64,000 nt of DNA from Symsagittifera roscoffensis (Eukaryota > Xenacoelomorpha > Acoela > Convolutidae). The DNA lies in the NCBI RefSeq assembly GCF_963678635.1, contig NC_087064.1:45615346-45679345 (forward strand). Direction: 5' to 3'. The notes beneath the pieces were generated by a model. That model had not been told where the DNA came from, searched no databases, and was given only the letters and a program-made list of their open reading frames with translations. A program made the translations under genes and the position numbers. Shown in pieces: positions 47,127 through 58,204 of the stretch; within the stretch, counting starts at the first letter, position 1, and each line of letters starts with the position of its first letter.

Positions 47127-48191
47127 GCTTACAAATAAGTGTCAAGGTTAAGGATGGTATATGATTGGCTAGTTAAAAGTTTTTTATAGAGATCGTTTTA
47201 TCAATATTATATTTGGTTTACAAATACTAGTTTAGAGCTGTTTCCACCCATCCGGGGTTTAGAGAGTTTTTAGTTTTTAATTGTTGGAGGTAGAGCAACT
47301 CTCATCAAAAATAGAGCGTGGGTCACAAAATGTGGTTGTAGCGCGGTGGGTTACGCCGCCTATAGAGCATGCTCAGGACGTCCCTCTGGTTGGTGAGGCC
47401 AGGAGTATACTTTTATCTTCTCTTTGGGCAGAGTCTCTTTTTGTGTTCAACCTTTTAATCAATTTTCATCAGGTGTTTTTCTCTTTTTTTGGTTTGGGTG
47501 TGTCATTTTCTCAATAGTAGAATATTGTGTTTTGAGTTTGTCTTTTGACGTTATTATTTGGTTTTAATAAAACTTGAAAGTGAGTTTCGAAAGAAAAAAT
47601 TATCCAGTTTTAATCTGGGTTTAATCCCTTTTGGGTACCTTTGGACTTTCTTTCTTATTCATGCTATTAGTTTGCGGTTTTGTGGTGTTAGTAAGCTTTG
47701 TTGGTTAGTTTAGGCTCAATCTTATATTTCCTTCTAACCTGGATATAGGAAAGTTTGAAACGTGTGAAAACAAGTTAAAAATGTTATCAGTTAGTTTTGA
47801 AACTAGAAATTCATTTATTAAACAATTCTTAGTGGGCGAGATGTGCGAGTTTATGGAAAAAGTGTGTGAAAAGTGGGCGAGTGAAGAGAATGAAAATTTA
47901 CAGAAGAAGCTTTTTATAAAAAAAGTTTGTTCTCCTTTTCATATGAATTTACTATTTTAATTATTGTAGTTTACTGCTGAGGTATTAATAAACTGCTTGC
48001 TTAACAAATTTGCTCCTTCAATAATTTACTTCATTTGGTAATTAAGATTTTAAAAACTGTAGAAAATACTTTACCATTTATTCTTTTGGTTTTGTTTGAT
48101 TTTAGATGAATGATCGGTGAAATCTAAAAAAAGAGAGTGAAACAATTGAAACGAATGATAAGTGTTTTCAGATATTTGTTGGTTGAATTAA

Positions 48192-49185
48192 TTAATTATA
48201 CTTACAAAGGGTTGTCGTCTTCAAAAAATTAATTGGAAAGTTAGTGTGAATTGTGTTTGATGATGTTAGAAGTTTGGCAAGCATGCGGATGACGTTTTTA
48301 GTACGAAGTAGAGACCAGAGAAGCTCTAGTGCTCGGATGGTTTTTAGTTCTTCAATATTAAGTGAGAGTTCTAGCGATGTGTTTTGGATTAGGTTATTTA
48401 AATTATGGTTATATTTAGTATTACGTATGCATTTTAGTATGGGGAGTTCGATTGGCTGAATATATTCACGAGGGATGATTAGTGGGTGGGAGTCATCAAC
48501 ATCCAAGGATTTGGTTTGTGGGCAGAATATATACATTTTTCGGATTGGATCATAGTTTCGGTGAATGCCATGAATATTAGGTTTTCTATACAATAACTAA
48601 AAATTAGGAATTATGGTGAGGTGTATTTGGAGTTAATGAATGTAAACCTGTGTTGTGGGTTTCGTGATGGTGTGTTAGTTGTGTAGTGGTTTTGGATGAA
48701 ATTATAATAGGTGTACGTGTGTGTCACATGATTTCATGTGAACAGTGCAAGTCACGTTTCTTAGGCGTAAGGAAGTGAAAAGTTAGTGCAAAGTGATTGA
48801 AGTTATCAAAATAAGGTTCATATGCTTTAGTGTTCTTTAGTGCAGTGTTGATGATTTTGTCATATTTTTATTAGTGCTATCAATGTAAAATACATATTCT
48901 GAATTAAGAAAATTTCAGTTGACTGAGTGCTAGTGTTTAGGTCATCTTCAATGTTCGTGTCTTCTACATATCGTGTAATAGCGTGGTCATACTGATTATT
49001 TGAAAATATGTTAGCTAGTGGTGCTATAAATTTCTTTCGTGTTTGATTTAGTCCTATAGTTGTGAATTGTTTCTCATGTAGTGCAGTTGTTAGTTTGTGT
49101 AAATGGGATTGACATAGTTTGTTATCGGCGGGATTATTGTATGAAGCAAGGGCTAATGGATTAGTAAAGTGATGATGTGAAGTAA
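48192..49185 (-). pseudogene. C-terminal part of the same element protein (X)
   Basis: Minus frames continue with ASYNNPADNKLCQSHLHKLT, KKFIAPLANIFSNNQYDHAI and TSTQSTEIFLIQNMYFTLIA (to about 48865). After lesions, a 133-codon frame follows at 48593-48192 (NIHGIHRNYDPIRKMYIFCP, then EELKTIRALELLWSLLRTKN). The same frame survives in Y at 55088-54687 with about 85-90 percent residue identity by eye. Role unknown. Confidence 0.45.
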
Positions 49186-49865
49186 ACGAACTAGGCTATG
49201 TTCATCGAAGAAATTCAGTTGGTCTTGTAAGTGGTCTGGTAGTAAGTATATTGTGGAAAAAAATGGTACGTTGCACTTTAGGAACTCTATTGTGTTAGTA
49301 TGAAGTAGATGAAGGGAAAATAGTCTGGCTGGTCGGGGGTCGCTCAGTAGTTGGGATTGTGCATTGGGATGATTACCTTTGAAAACTCTGTGGGATCGTG
49401 TTTCTATTTCATTGGGTGATTGGTTTGAGGATTCAGAGGTTCATATGGAGTGCGATAAATGGTGAATTATTAGTGTATGAGGGTTTTGAAGTTGTTGATG
49501 CAGTGTTATGAAGTTATCTAGTTGATGCTCTAGTTCGTCATTGACGGGGCTAGGTGGGTCGTGTTGATCGCTGGTCATCATGCAAAAATCTGGAGTGGCG
49601 TCAGTGTATGAGGAGCGGGCTTGGGAGGATTCATTGGGAAGTTGGGAAACAAGAGGTTGAACAGGGGGCTTTGGAGAAGTTGACGGACTGGGCTCGGATT
49701 CGTGGAATTCGTCTGGTGTTTCTAACTCGGAATTATTAAATTGGGAAATTGTTTAACTGAATTGTTGGTACTGAATGTGGCTGAGTGAGAGGAAGTTAGA
49801 TCGGAAATGGAAACGCGAGAGGAATGGGTAGGAAAGGGAACGGTTGAGGAATCCAATCAGGCGGT
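49153..49865 (-). pseudogene. Central part of the same element protein (X)
   Basis: On the minus strand one frame is open from 49865 to 49153 except TAA at 49753-49755 and TGA at 49441-49443. It reads a Ser/Pro-rich acidic stretch (NNSELETPDEFHESEPSPST), then ELEHQLDNFITLHQQLQNP, then TRSHRVFKGNHPNAQSQLLS and FFSTIYLLPDHLQDQLNFF. A frameshift near 49180 leads to the next part. No domain is recognised. Confidence 0.4.
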
Positions 49866-50345
49866 TCATGGTGGGATAAAAAGATGGTTGTTTTGAGAAC
49901 GGAAATTTGTGGCATGTGGTTGTTCTACAATATGTTCATATGTGTCGTCAAAATTTGGCTGGTGGAGTGCGATATGAATTACTGGACTTTGTGGGTAGCT
50001 ATGACTTGGAGAGATGTGCTCTACTAGTGTTTTTCTATAATTTCTTGGTACTAAAGATAAAGCGTGATTATTATGTAGGTTATGTATTTGTAGTGGTGCT
50101 GTTGGTATTAGGTTTGTATTGTCTTGTGAAGTATCGTATGCGTTTGGTGTGGTTGATATCTTCTTGTTGTATCCGTTGACTTGAGCGGCGAGAAAAATGT
50201 TATTAAGTAAAGTTGAAAATAATCCAAAAAATCCTGCAAATAGTATACGTGCTACGCTTGCGTGTTCATTTACTTGTGTATGTATTGCGCATGTGCTAAA
50301 GACTCCTTTCAAAATTGAGAAAAGAAATCCGAAAAATTTAAACAT
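49866..50345 (-). pseudogene. Hydrophobic N-terminal part of unrecognised element protein (X)
   Basis: The 159-codon minus frame starts with ATG (MFKFFGFLFSILKGVFSTCA) and has a second hydrophobic stretch (RILFAGFFGLFSTLLNNIFL), so one or two membrane-spanning or signal segments are likely. A polar tail rich in Asn, His and Pro follows. The frame ends at 49866, and the protein seems to continue in another frame from about 49865 down to 49153. An envelope-like or other membrane protein of a retroelement is possible; no cysteine pattern or cleavage site proves it. Confidence 0.4.
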
Positions 50346-50509
50346 AGCTTATAAATTAGATAATTTTTTTAAAATGTAGTAGGGCCATCCTAGAATGACG
50401 TTCATTTTTTTAATTTACCAGAATTTCTTTATTGGCGGCATGAGAGTAGGGTACGCAGTTGAAAGATAGTATCTATCCTCGTTTGGGTTTAGCTGTACTA
50501 CATTGTGGG

Positions 50510-52420
50510 TATTTTTAGATTCACATGGGACAGCTGTATCTCAAAAATATGTGCGTCATGAAGTGTATCAACAAAGTGTACTTTATTATTTTCAAAGAAA
50601 AGATAAATTTTTCGATCATAGAAAGTCAAGAAGAAATAATCAATTTTAGGAGTCACAGCTTCTGCGGGAACAACTATCGCAATCGGTCTTTTCAATTGAA
50701 CTTTTCATCTCGAATTTGATTAAGTTATTTTTAAAAAAATTCAAAACCGTTATAAAGAACGGTCAAACCGGTTCTTTCAAGTGAATTTTTCATCTCAGAT
50801 TTGATTGTGTAAACTTTTAAAAAAAGTTCAAAAACTTTCAATAAAAATGTTCAAAAATTCTGAAAACAGTCAAAAGATTTTCAAAAACTTCATTTTTTTT
50901 CTGCAAAAAGCAAGTTGTGGCCGCATAAGCAGAGAAGATTTCCCAAGACAGGGTTTCTCGATTGAACACATCCCGAGAATTGGCACGGTTGTTTTCGCGT
51001 GAAGTCCAAAAGTTTCCCAGAAACTGGCAAAAAAAATTTTCAAAACTTTGTCTCGTTTGGAGGCCATAAATGTTTTTTAAAGAAAAATGGATATAACCAA
51101 TTAAAATCAATAACTTCAGCAAGCAGTTGATTCGATAAGACCTTTGATATCAGATTTGGCAGGATAATTAGCGAGACAAGTTGCAAAATACGGACAACAA
51201 ATTTGACATTTCCGAGAATCATAGCTTTCTGTGTAAAAAGAGCGCAGCCCTTCATGCAGAAGGGATTCGCGCATCTCAGTTTTGGAATAATACTTCTCGA
51301 GAAAAGTCAAAAACATTTTGAAAACTTCAAAAAATCTAAATTTTGACTTTTCCTGGGGTCATAATTTTTGGTGAAGAAAAAAATTGGCGTCGTCGGAAAA
51401 GCAATTGAGCTTACCAAACTCCGTACTGTGTAACGAACCCAAAATCTGAAATATGACAAGGACGTTTTCAAAAATATTCAAAAAAATGAAAAAACGGTCG
51501 AAAAATTTAAAAAAAAAGTCGTCTATTTGGGCGCCGTCGCAAAAGCAAATGAGCTTACCACACTCCGTTCTGTGTATTGAACCCAAAATCTGAAACATGA
51601 CAAGGAAGTTTTCAAGAATATTCACCAAGTTGAAAAAACGGTGAAAAAATAAAAAAAATTTGACTTTACCGAACAACTTTTCTTTAATTTTTTAGTGTAA
51701 GCAACTTTGTGAAAGAGCGCTATTGCATGGAGCTTCACACCACTAACCGCCATCTCCATTGAACCCTCGATATCAAAAATGAGGGGTTAATTTTCAAGAA
51801 CAGTTGAAATTTTCACAAAAAAACGGCCAAAAACAAACAAAAAAGACTATTCCGAGGCCTTTAGGCTTTGGGTAAAATAATCTGCTCGTAGACGTTTGTG
51901 CACGAAAATTTTCAAAACCGTTCCTTTCATTGAAAACAAAAACTCAGATTTGACGGGTAATTTTTGAGAAAACGAAACAAAACCCAAAGATTTGGGTCAA
52001 ATTTTCTCCTAAAAGTTTTTCGAAGGTTGTAGAGAGAGAGAGAGGAGTCATTTAAAAAAAAGTCTCTATGCGATACCACTTTCAATTGATACCCTTTAAT
52101 TGCAAATCATTAAAATTTCTAAGAAAAACTTGACAATCAAAAATTTCATAATGCGGCGAGAGAAGTGATAAAATTGTGTTGCCCTCGAAACGAACCACAA
52201 TAAGGTCCTTGTGTCGATCAAAAAGGACGAATTAATTTGGGCCAAGGAGTAATTTTGAAAAAAAAACAAGAAAAAACAAAAAAAGAAAATACGAAGTCCA
52301 GGTAACTAAAATTACAAATTCTAGGAAAAAAATCAAACACCAAATACAACATCAAAGAAAAACGCGTGCCGCAAAAAATTGATACCAAAATGTGACAACT
52401 AAGCCGAAAACACATGAGAA
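50510..52420. repeat. AT-rich companion block Z1
   Basis: It lies just right of X, and part of it (about 51245-52420) recurs as Z2 at 56139-57200. Z1 carries a tandem duplication of about 155 bases (51383-51660), whose two copies share GAGCTTACCA-ACTCCGT and ACCCAAAATCTGAAA. Z2 has only one copy. A short GA run (52031-52044) is the ancestor of the long run in Z2. No gene is supported. Confidence 0.7.
51383..51660 (+). repeat. 155-bp tandem duplication inside Z1
   Basis: Two adjacent diverged copies, each with GTCG(G/C)AAAAGCAA, GAGCTTACCA, CTCCGT-CTGTGTA, ACCCAAAATCTGAAA and ATGACAAGGA. Only the second form is present in Z2, so the duplication either arose in Z1 or was lost in Z2. Confidence 0.65.
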
Positions 52421-53009
52421 AGATACAAGATTTGTTACCAACTGCCGATGAAATCGATTGCATCTATTTTATCGATATTTTCAACTGCAGTCAGTTAGAC
52501 ACACGGAATTTCTTTTCAACTGAGGATTTATCAAGTGTCTTACGTTGAAGTAAAGTTATACAAGGTAGACTGGAATTATTGCTTACAGTAGGGTAGTTTT
52601 GAATCTAAAACATGTTTTTGTTCCACAAAAAAAATGCTTTTATGAATAAAAATGACACCCACTGGTTATCAACTTTTTAATATTTTTTGATTAAACAAAT
52701 TTTTCAAACGTTTGACAGATTTTTCAATTCAAATGTAACGTTTTATCCTTTTATCCTAAGAAGTGAGTTATGTACGAGATAATGTACTTATAGAGTAATT
52801 TCAGATAAGGTACACCGTCTATTAGTCACGCTATCTTATTTTCGCCCGGATAGATTCGTGCAACTTCTTAGTCTAATACCAATCTTAATCTTGCTCTTAT
52901 ATCTCCTAACTCAATAGATCTAAGGTACACTGGTTTTTACAAGTTATTTCTCGGAGTTTATCCAGAAGGAGAACGACTGTAGTCCAATATTCATTCAAAT
53001 TGTTCTGAT

Positions 53010-53033
53010 GCTGAAACTATAGGTAGTTTCAGC
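53010..53033. repeat. 10-bp hairpin in Y, loop TAGG
   Basis: The arms are identical to those at 47103-47126 in X, with a different four-base loop. Confidence 0.7.
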
Positions 53034-53187
53034 ACTTACAAATAAGTGTCGATGTTAGTGATGGAATATGATTGGTTAGTTAAAATTTTTTATAGAGATC
53101 GTTTTATAAATATTATAATTGGTTTACAATTACTAGTTTAGAACTGGTTCCCCCCATCCGGGGTTTAGAGAGTTTTTAGTTTTTAAT

Positions 53188-53785
53188 TGTTGATTGTAGT
53201 GGAGGACCGGTGATGTAGTTTCCTTTTTGAAGTTTGAGCAGTGACTTCTTGAAGTTAGAAGAGATGTAGTTCTTTGGGTAGAGAGAAGAAGGTTGTTCAT
53301 TCGGGTTTCAAAAGTGGATCTCGTTGGATCGTGTTTTTTCTTGGGTGATTGTGTCAGACTTCAGATGGATGCATTGTTTTGTTGATTTCGTTAAGTTAAG
53401 AGCTAGACTACGTGCAAGATGAATTTTGACTTTTCTGTGTAAAGTGGCAAGTGACTAGGATCGGTATGTGATATCAACATCGAATTGGCCATGGGTCTGT
53501 TTCAATGGTTTTCTTTTGCTGCGATGTTGGGTCCATACTTTAAAACCTTTGAGGGTAGTGACTACGGCAACAAACATAATCGAATTGCCCTTCCAGAGTT
53601 GGAATGTAACCGAGTTGTCATCTTGCTTTGTTGCTCTTTCCTTTGGCTCTAAGAAATCTTTACCATCAAGTTGCATTTATATATCTACATCTCGTTAGTG
53701 AAGTCAACTTTTGATAATGATTTTTTATTAGTTAATTTCGCAAAAGTGTTTTTATTTTAGTTCAGTTATTTTAAAAAGTCGCTCA
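53188..53785. other. Segment private to copy Y
   Basis: Sequence between TTTTTAATTGTTG and AGAGCAACTCTCATC is about 600 bases in Y and about 10 in X. It is less AT-rich and contains the minus-strand frame 53676-53455. Either an insertion in Y or a deletion in X is possible. No target duplication is clear. Confidence 0.55.
53455..53676 (-). CDS. Short ORF in Y-private segment, possible captured exon
   Basis: The 73-codon frame starts with a true ATG (MQLDGKDFLEPKERATKQDD) and continues NSIMFVAVVTTLKGFKVWTQ, ending DVDITYRS and TAG. Residue composition is protein-like (balanced charge, W and Q content) and unlike the low-complexity frames around it. No signal peptide, domain or splice context is convincing. 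It might be a fragment of another element or a host exon. Low confidence that it is expressed. Confidence 0.3.
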   Translation of the reverse strand: MQLDGKDFLEPKERATKQDDNSVTFQLWKGNSIMFVAVVTTLKGFKVWTQHRSKRKPLKQTHGQFDVDITYRS

Positions 53786-54686
53786 TACTAGAGCAACTCT
53801 CATCAAAAATAGAGTGTGGGTCACAAAGCGTGGTTGTAGCGCGGTGGGATAGGCCGCCTATAGAGCATGCTCAGGAAGTCCTTCTGGTTGGTGAGGCCAG
53901 GAGTATACTTTTATCTTCTCTTTGGGCAGTCTCTTTTTGTGTTCAACCTTTTAATTAATTTTCATCAGGCGTTTTTCTCTTTTTTGTTTTTGGTTGTGTC
54001 ATTTTCTCAATAGTAGAATATTGTGTTTTGAGTTTGTCTTTTGACGTTTTAATTTGGTTTTAATAAAACTTGAAAGTGAGTTTCGAAAGAAAAAATTATC
54101 CAGTTTTAATCTGGGTTTAATCCCTTTTGGGTACCTTTGGACTTTCTTTCTTATTCATGCTATTAGTTTGCGGTTTTGTGGTGTTAGTAAGCTTTGTTGG
54201 TTAGTTTAGGCTCAATCTTATATTTCCTTCTAACCTGGATATAGGAAAGTTTGAAACGTGTGAAAACAAGTTAGAAATGTTATCAGTTAGTTTTGAAACT
54301 AGAATTTTAGTTATTAATTAATTCTTAGTGGGCGAGTTGTGCGAGTTTATGGAAAAAGTGTGTGAAGTGTGGGCGAGTGAAGAGAATGAAAATTTACAGA
54401 AGAAGCTTTTCATAAAAAGGTTTGTTCTCCTTTTCATATGAATTTACTATTTTAATTGTCGTAATTTACTGCTGAGGTATTAATAAACTGCTTGCTTAAC
54501 AAATTTGCTCGTTTAATAATTTACTTCGATTGGTAATTAAGATTTTAAAAACTCTAGAAAATGGTTTACAATTCTTTATTTGGGTTTTGTTTGATTTTAG
54601 ATGAATGATCGGTTAAATCTAAAAGAAGAGAGCGAAACATTTGTAACGAATGGTGAGTGTTTTCAGATATTTGTTAGTTGAAATAT

Positions 54687-55088
54687 TTAATTATACTTAC
54701 AAATGGTTGTCGTCTTCAAAAAATTACTTGGAAATTTAGTGTGAATTGTGGTTGATGATGTTAGAAGTTTCGCAAGCATGCGGATGACGTTTTTAGTCCG
54801 AAGTAGAGGCCAGAGAAGCTCTATTGCTCGGATGGTTTTTTGTTCTTCAATATTAAGTGAGAATTCATGCGATGTGTTTTGGATTAGGTTATTTGAATTA
54901 TGGTTATATTTAGTATTATGTATGTATTTTAGTATGGAGAGTTCGTTTGGCTGAATATATTCACGAGAGATGATTAGTGGGTGGGAGTCACCAACATCGA
55001 AGGATTTGGTTTGTGGGCAGAATATATACATTTGTCGGATTGGATCATAACTTCGGAGAATGCCATGAATATTAGGTTTTTTATACAA
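54687..55088 (-). pseudogene. Element protein C-terminal part, copy Y
   Basis: The 133-codon minus frame is parallel to 48593-48192 and the same length, with substitutions such as IRNTKYNHNLNN against IHNTKYNHNSNN. A frame of equal length kept in two diverged copies suggests that it was coding when the copies separated, although selection cannot be measured by eye. An upstream frame (55222-54974) overlaps it in another phase and is probably a shadow. Confidence 0.45.
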
Positions 55089-56138
55089 TAACTAAAATTT
55101 AGGAAGTATGGTGAGGTGTATTTGGAGTTAATGAATGTAAACCTGTGTTGTGGGTTTCGTGATGATGTGTTAGTTGTGTAGTGGTTTTGGATGAAATTAT
55201 AATAGGTGTACGTGCGTGTCACATGATTTCATGTGAACAGTGCAAGTCACGTTACTTAGGCGTAAGGAAGTGAAACATTATTGCAAAGTGATCGAATTTA
55301 TCAAAATAAGGTTCATATGCTTTAGTGTTCTTTAGTGCAGTGTCGATGATTTTGTCATATTTTTTATTAGTGCTATCAATGTAAAATTCATATTCTGAAT
55401 TAAGAAAATTTCGGTTGACTGAGGGCTAGTGTTTAGGTCGTCTTCAATATCCGTGTCTTCTATATATCGTGTAATAGCGTGGTCATACTGATTATTTGAA
55501 AATATGTTAGCTAGTGGTGCTATAAATTTCTGTAGTGTTTGATTTAGTCCTATAGTTTTGAATTGTATCTCATGTAGTGCAGTTGTTAGTTTGTGTAAAT
55601 GGTATTGACATAGTTTGTTATCGGAGGGGTTATTGTATGAAGCAAGGGCTAATGGATTAGTAAAGTGATGATGTGAAGTAAACGAACTAGGCTATGTTTA
55701 TCGAAGAAATTCAGTTGGTCGTCGAAGTGGTCTGGTAGTAAGTAGATTGTGGAAATAAATGGTAAGTTGCACCGTTTGGTGTGGTTGACACCTTCTTGTT
55801 GTATTCGCTGATTTGAGCGGCGAGAAAAATTTTATTAATTGAAGTTGAAAATAATCCAAAAAATCATGCAAATAGTATACGTGCTACGCTTGCGTGTTCA
55901 TTTACTTGTGTATGTATTGCGCATGTGCTAAAGACTCCTTTCAAAATTGAGAAAAGAAATCCGAAAAATTTAAACATAGCTTATAAATTAGATAATTTTT
56001 TTAAAATGTAGTAGGGCCATCCTAGAATGACGTTCATTTTTTTAATTTACCAGAATTTCTTTATTGGCGGCATGAGAGTAGGGTACGCAGTTGAAAGATA
56101 GTATCTATCCTCGTTTGGGTTTAGCTGTACTACATTGA

Positions 56139-56798
56139 GAAAAGTCGCAAAATACGGACAACAAATTTGACCTTTTCGCGCATCTCAGATTTGGGATAAT
56201 ACTTCTCGAGAAAAGTCAAAAACATTTTGAAAACTTCAAAAAATTAAAATTTTGACTTTTCCTGGGGTCATAATTTTTGGTGAAGAAAAAATTGGCTTCG
56301 TCGGAAAAGCAATTGAGCTTACAACACTCCGTTCTGTGTATTGAACCCAAAATCTGAAATATGACAAGGAAGTTTTCAAGAATATTCACCAAGTTGAAAA
56401 AACGGTGAAAAAATAAAAAAAATTGACTTTACCGAACAACTTTTCTTTAAATTTTTTAGTGTAAGCAACTTTGTGAAAGAGCGCTATTGCATGGAGCTTC
56501 CCACCACTAACCGCTATCTCCATTGAACCCTCGATATCAAAAATGAGGCGTTAATTTTCGAGAACAGTTGAAATATTCACAAAAAAACGGTTAAAAACAA
56601 ACAAAAAAGACTATTCCGAGGCCTTTAGGCTTTGGGTAAAAAAATCTGCGCGTAGACGTTTGTGCACGGAATTTTTCAAAACCGTTCCTTTCATTGAAAT
56701 CAAAAACTCAGATTTGACGGGTAATTTTTGAGAAAACGAAACAAAACCCAAAGATTTGGGTCAAATTTTCTCCTAAAAGTTTTTCGAAGGTTGTAGAG

Positions 56799-56839
<41 letters not shown>

Positions 56840-57200
56840 TCATTTAAAAAAAAGTCTCGATGCGATACCACTTTCAATTGATACCCTTTAATTGCAAATC
56901 ATTAAAAGTTTCTAAGAAAAACTTGACAATCAAAAATTTCATAATGCGGCGAGAGAAGTGAGAAAGTTGTGTTTCCCTTGAAACGAACCACAATAAGGTC
57001 CTTGAGTCGATAAAAAAGGACGAATTAATTTGGGCCAAGGAGTATTTTTGAAAAAAAAAACAAAAAAAGAAAATACGAAGTCCAGGTAAATAAAATTACA
57101 AATTCTAGGAAAAAGATCAAACACCAAAAACAACATCAAAGAAAAACGCGTGCCGCAAAAAATTGATCCCAAGATGTGACAACTAAGCCGAAAACACATG
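56139..57200. repeat. AT-rich companion block Z2
   Basis: Copy of about 51245-52420 with only one of the 155-base repeats and an expanded GA microsatellite. It ends in the shared CATGAG near 57200, where unique sequence starts. The minus frame 57388-56939 runs across the boundary and is not a gene. Confidence 0.7.
56795..56837 (+). repeat. (GA)n microsatellite, about 20 units
   Basis: An almost pure GA run interrupted once by C (56801). The homologous place in Z1 has only about 7-8 units, so the run expanded or shrank after duplication. Confidence 0.95.
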
Positions 57201-57810
57201 AGCAGACAAATAATTTGCTGACAATTTTTTTTGAAACAAAATATTTCCTGTTTGAAAAAATAACAGGTCCTGGTCAAATTCGAAACCAAGAACTTTGCCG
57301 TCACAGGCAAATTTGTTACCTCCAGGCTAAGTAGGCTGGGAAGGCAGAGAAGTTTGAAATTATTATGAACCAAGCTACAAATGATCAAGTGACTCTGTTA
57401 AAAAGCCTATATTCCGGTTTGATAACTCTTGCTAATCTCAAACGTAATTAGATTTAACTATAGTTTTTAAAAAGTTGTGTTTTTGTTGAACAAGTTACTT
57501 GCAGGGAAAGTTTATGATACGGTTTCATTAGTAATGCATATCGCAAATGCATTTTTTTAAGCAAAACTAATTTTTAATAAAAATTAATTTTCAATAGAAA
57601 ATTAACTTCATTTTTTTGAATTATTTACAAAGGATAGATAATTGGAAAAGATGACAATTGAGACTAGGAAGGTTGTTTATTCAATAAAAATTCAGCTGAA
57701 AATTTTTGTAACTGGCCATCATAACTGGTCAAAAAGTGATAACACCTTTGTTTAGCGGCAAGATTTGGAATGCACTCCAGTAGACTTTTTTGACTGTACA
57801 TTGTTTATAG
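57201..57810. other. Unique AT-rich sequence, no gene assigned
   Basis: Bases 57265-57345 contain a minus-strand tRNA-like block (TAGCCTGGAGG, a TTTGCC/GGCAAA stem, GGTTTCGAATTTG) but no acceptor stem. The rest is AT-rich with stops in all frames. Confidence 0.4.
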
Positions 57811-57822
57811 GACTTTTTTTGC

Positions 57823-57864
57823 AGATTATTACGCTCGACCTGAAAAATTTTGTTTCGCGGTATT
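57823..57864 (+). CDS. Possible small internal exon
   Basis: A TTTTTTTGCAG acceptor precedes a frame reading YYARPEKFCFA, then a candidate donor GCG|GTATTA at about 57862. That donor would join in phase 0 to the exon at 58097. The donor is weak, and the frame also runs on to a stop near 57907. It is offered only as the possible upstream exon of the cysteine-rich exon. Confidence 0.25.
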
Positions 57865-58096
57865 AGCACAAGAAAATCACATAGCAGTTCAGAATACTCT
57901 TGTTTGAAAATTTAAAAAGACAGAAATTAACAGCTTGGATAGAGACATGCAGATTTTGTTCAACTTACGCTAAAAAATCTTCGTTAAAAATTATTTCAGC
58001 AAAGCATGAAGTCCGTTAGGGCGCAACTAAGCCGACAAAAACTAGGCAGAAAAATCAGTTTTCTACTAATGAAGCTGTTTGAAGCACATTTTTCAG

Positions 58097-58204
58097 TACT
58101 CAGAACGTACATATCGTGACCAGACTCATGCTCTGGTTGAGTGCGGTACAAAGTTTCCACGTTGCCTCTACAACAACTGTGCCAAATCAGAAGCTTGCTC
58201 ATGA
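58097..58204 (+). CDS. Candidate terminal exon of a cysteine-rich protein
   Basis: The acceptor CATTTTTCAG (ending 58096), close to the nematode consensus, is followed by 35 open codons and TGA at 58202-58204. The peptide begins YSERTYRDQTHALVECG and ends PRCLYNNCAKSEACS, with four cysteines in the last 20 residues. This pattern suits a secreted or extracellular protein stabilised by disulfides. The composition (about 48 percent GC) stands out from the AT-rich surroundings. No family is recognised, and upstream exons are uncertain. Confidence 0.45.
   Translation, partial: YSERTYRDQTHALVECGTKFPRCLYNNCAKSEACS

Larger units (their letters stand above)
46533..50509 (-). mobile_element. Unclassified duplicated element, copy X
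   Basis: This 4-kb block recurs at 52421-56138. Coding sense is on the minus strand: the first ATG at 50345 is preceded by a conserved AT-rich 5' stretch with AATAAA-like sequence. The last coding remnant ends at 48192, and 1.66 kb of non-coding 3' sequence follows to 46533. The 3' part has a perfect 10-bp hairpin (47103-47126) and a box-A-like TAGCGCGGTGG near 47339. Neither LTRs nor terminal inverted repeats are evident. The class of element is unknown. Confidence 0.6.
52421..56138 (-). mobile_element. Unclassified duplicated element, copy Y
   Basis: Second copy of X. It starts at the shared ACAAGATTTGTTACCAACTG-like sequence and ends at the shared CTGTACTACATTG. Relative to X it has a private segment at about 53188-53785 and lacks about 860 bases corresponding to 49279-50140. 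The loss removes the polar tail and central part of the element protein. The minus frames 55088-54687 and 56000-55800 are the retained C- and N-terminal parts. Confidence 0.65.

Noticed and set aside
47330-47400. TAGCGCGGTGG as pol III box A of a SINE in X and Y
   Set aside because: No box B was found at the expected distance in either copy.
53455-53698. Plus-strand frame 53468-53698 opposite the 73-codon ORF
   Set aside because: Antisense shadow with a weaker composition and no better start.
57265-57345. tRNA-like block with box A and box B resemblance
   Set aside because: An anticodon-like stem exists but the loop is not 7 bases and acceptor arms are missing. At most a decayed tRNA-derived SINE.
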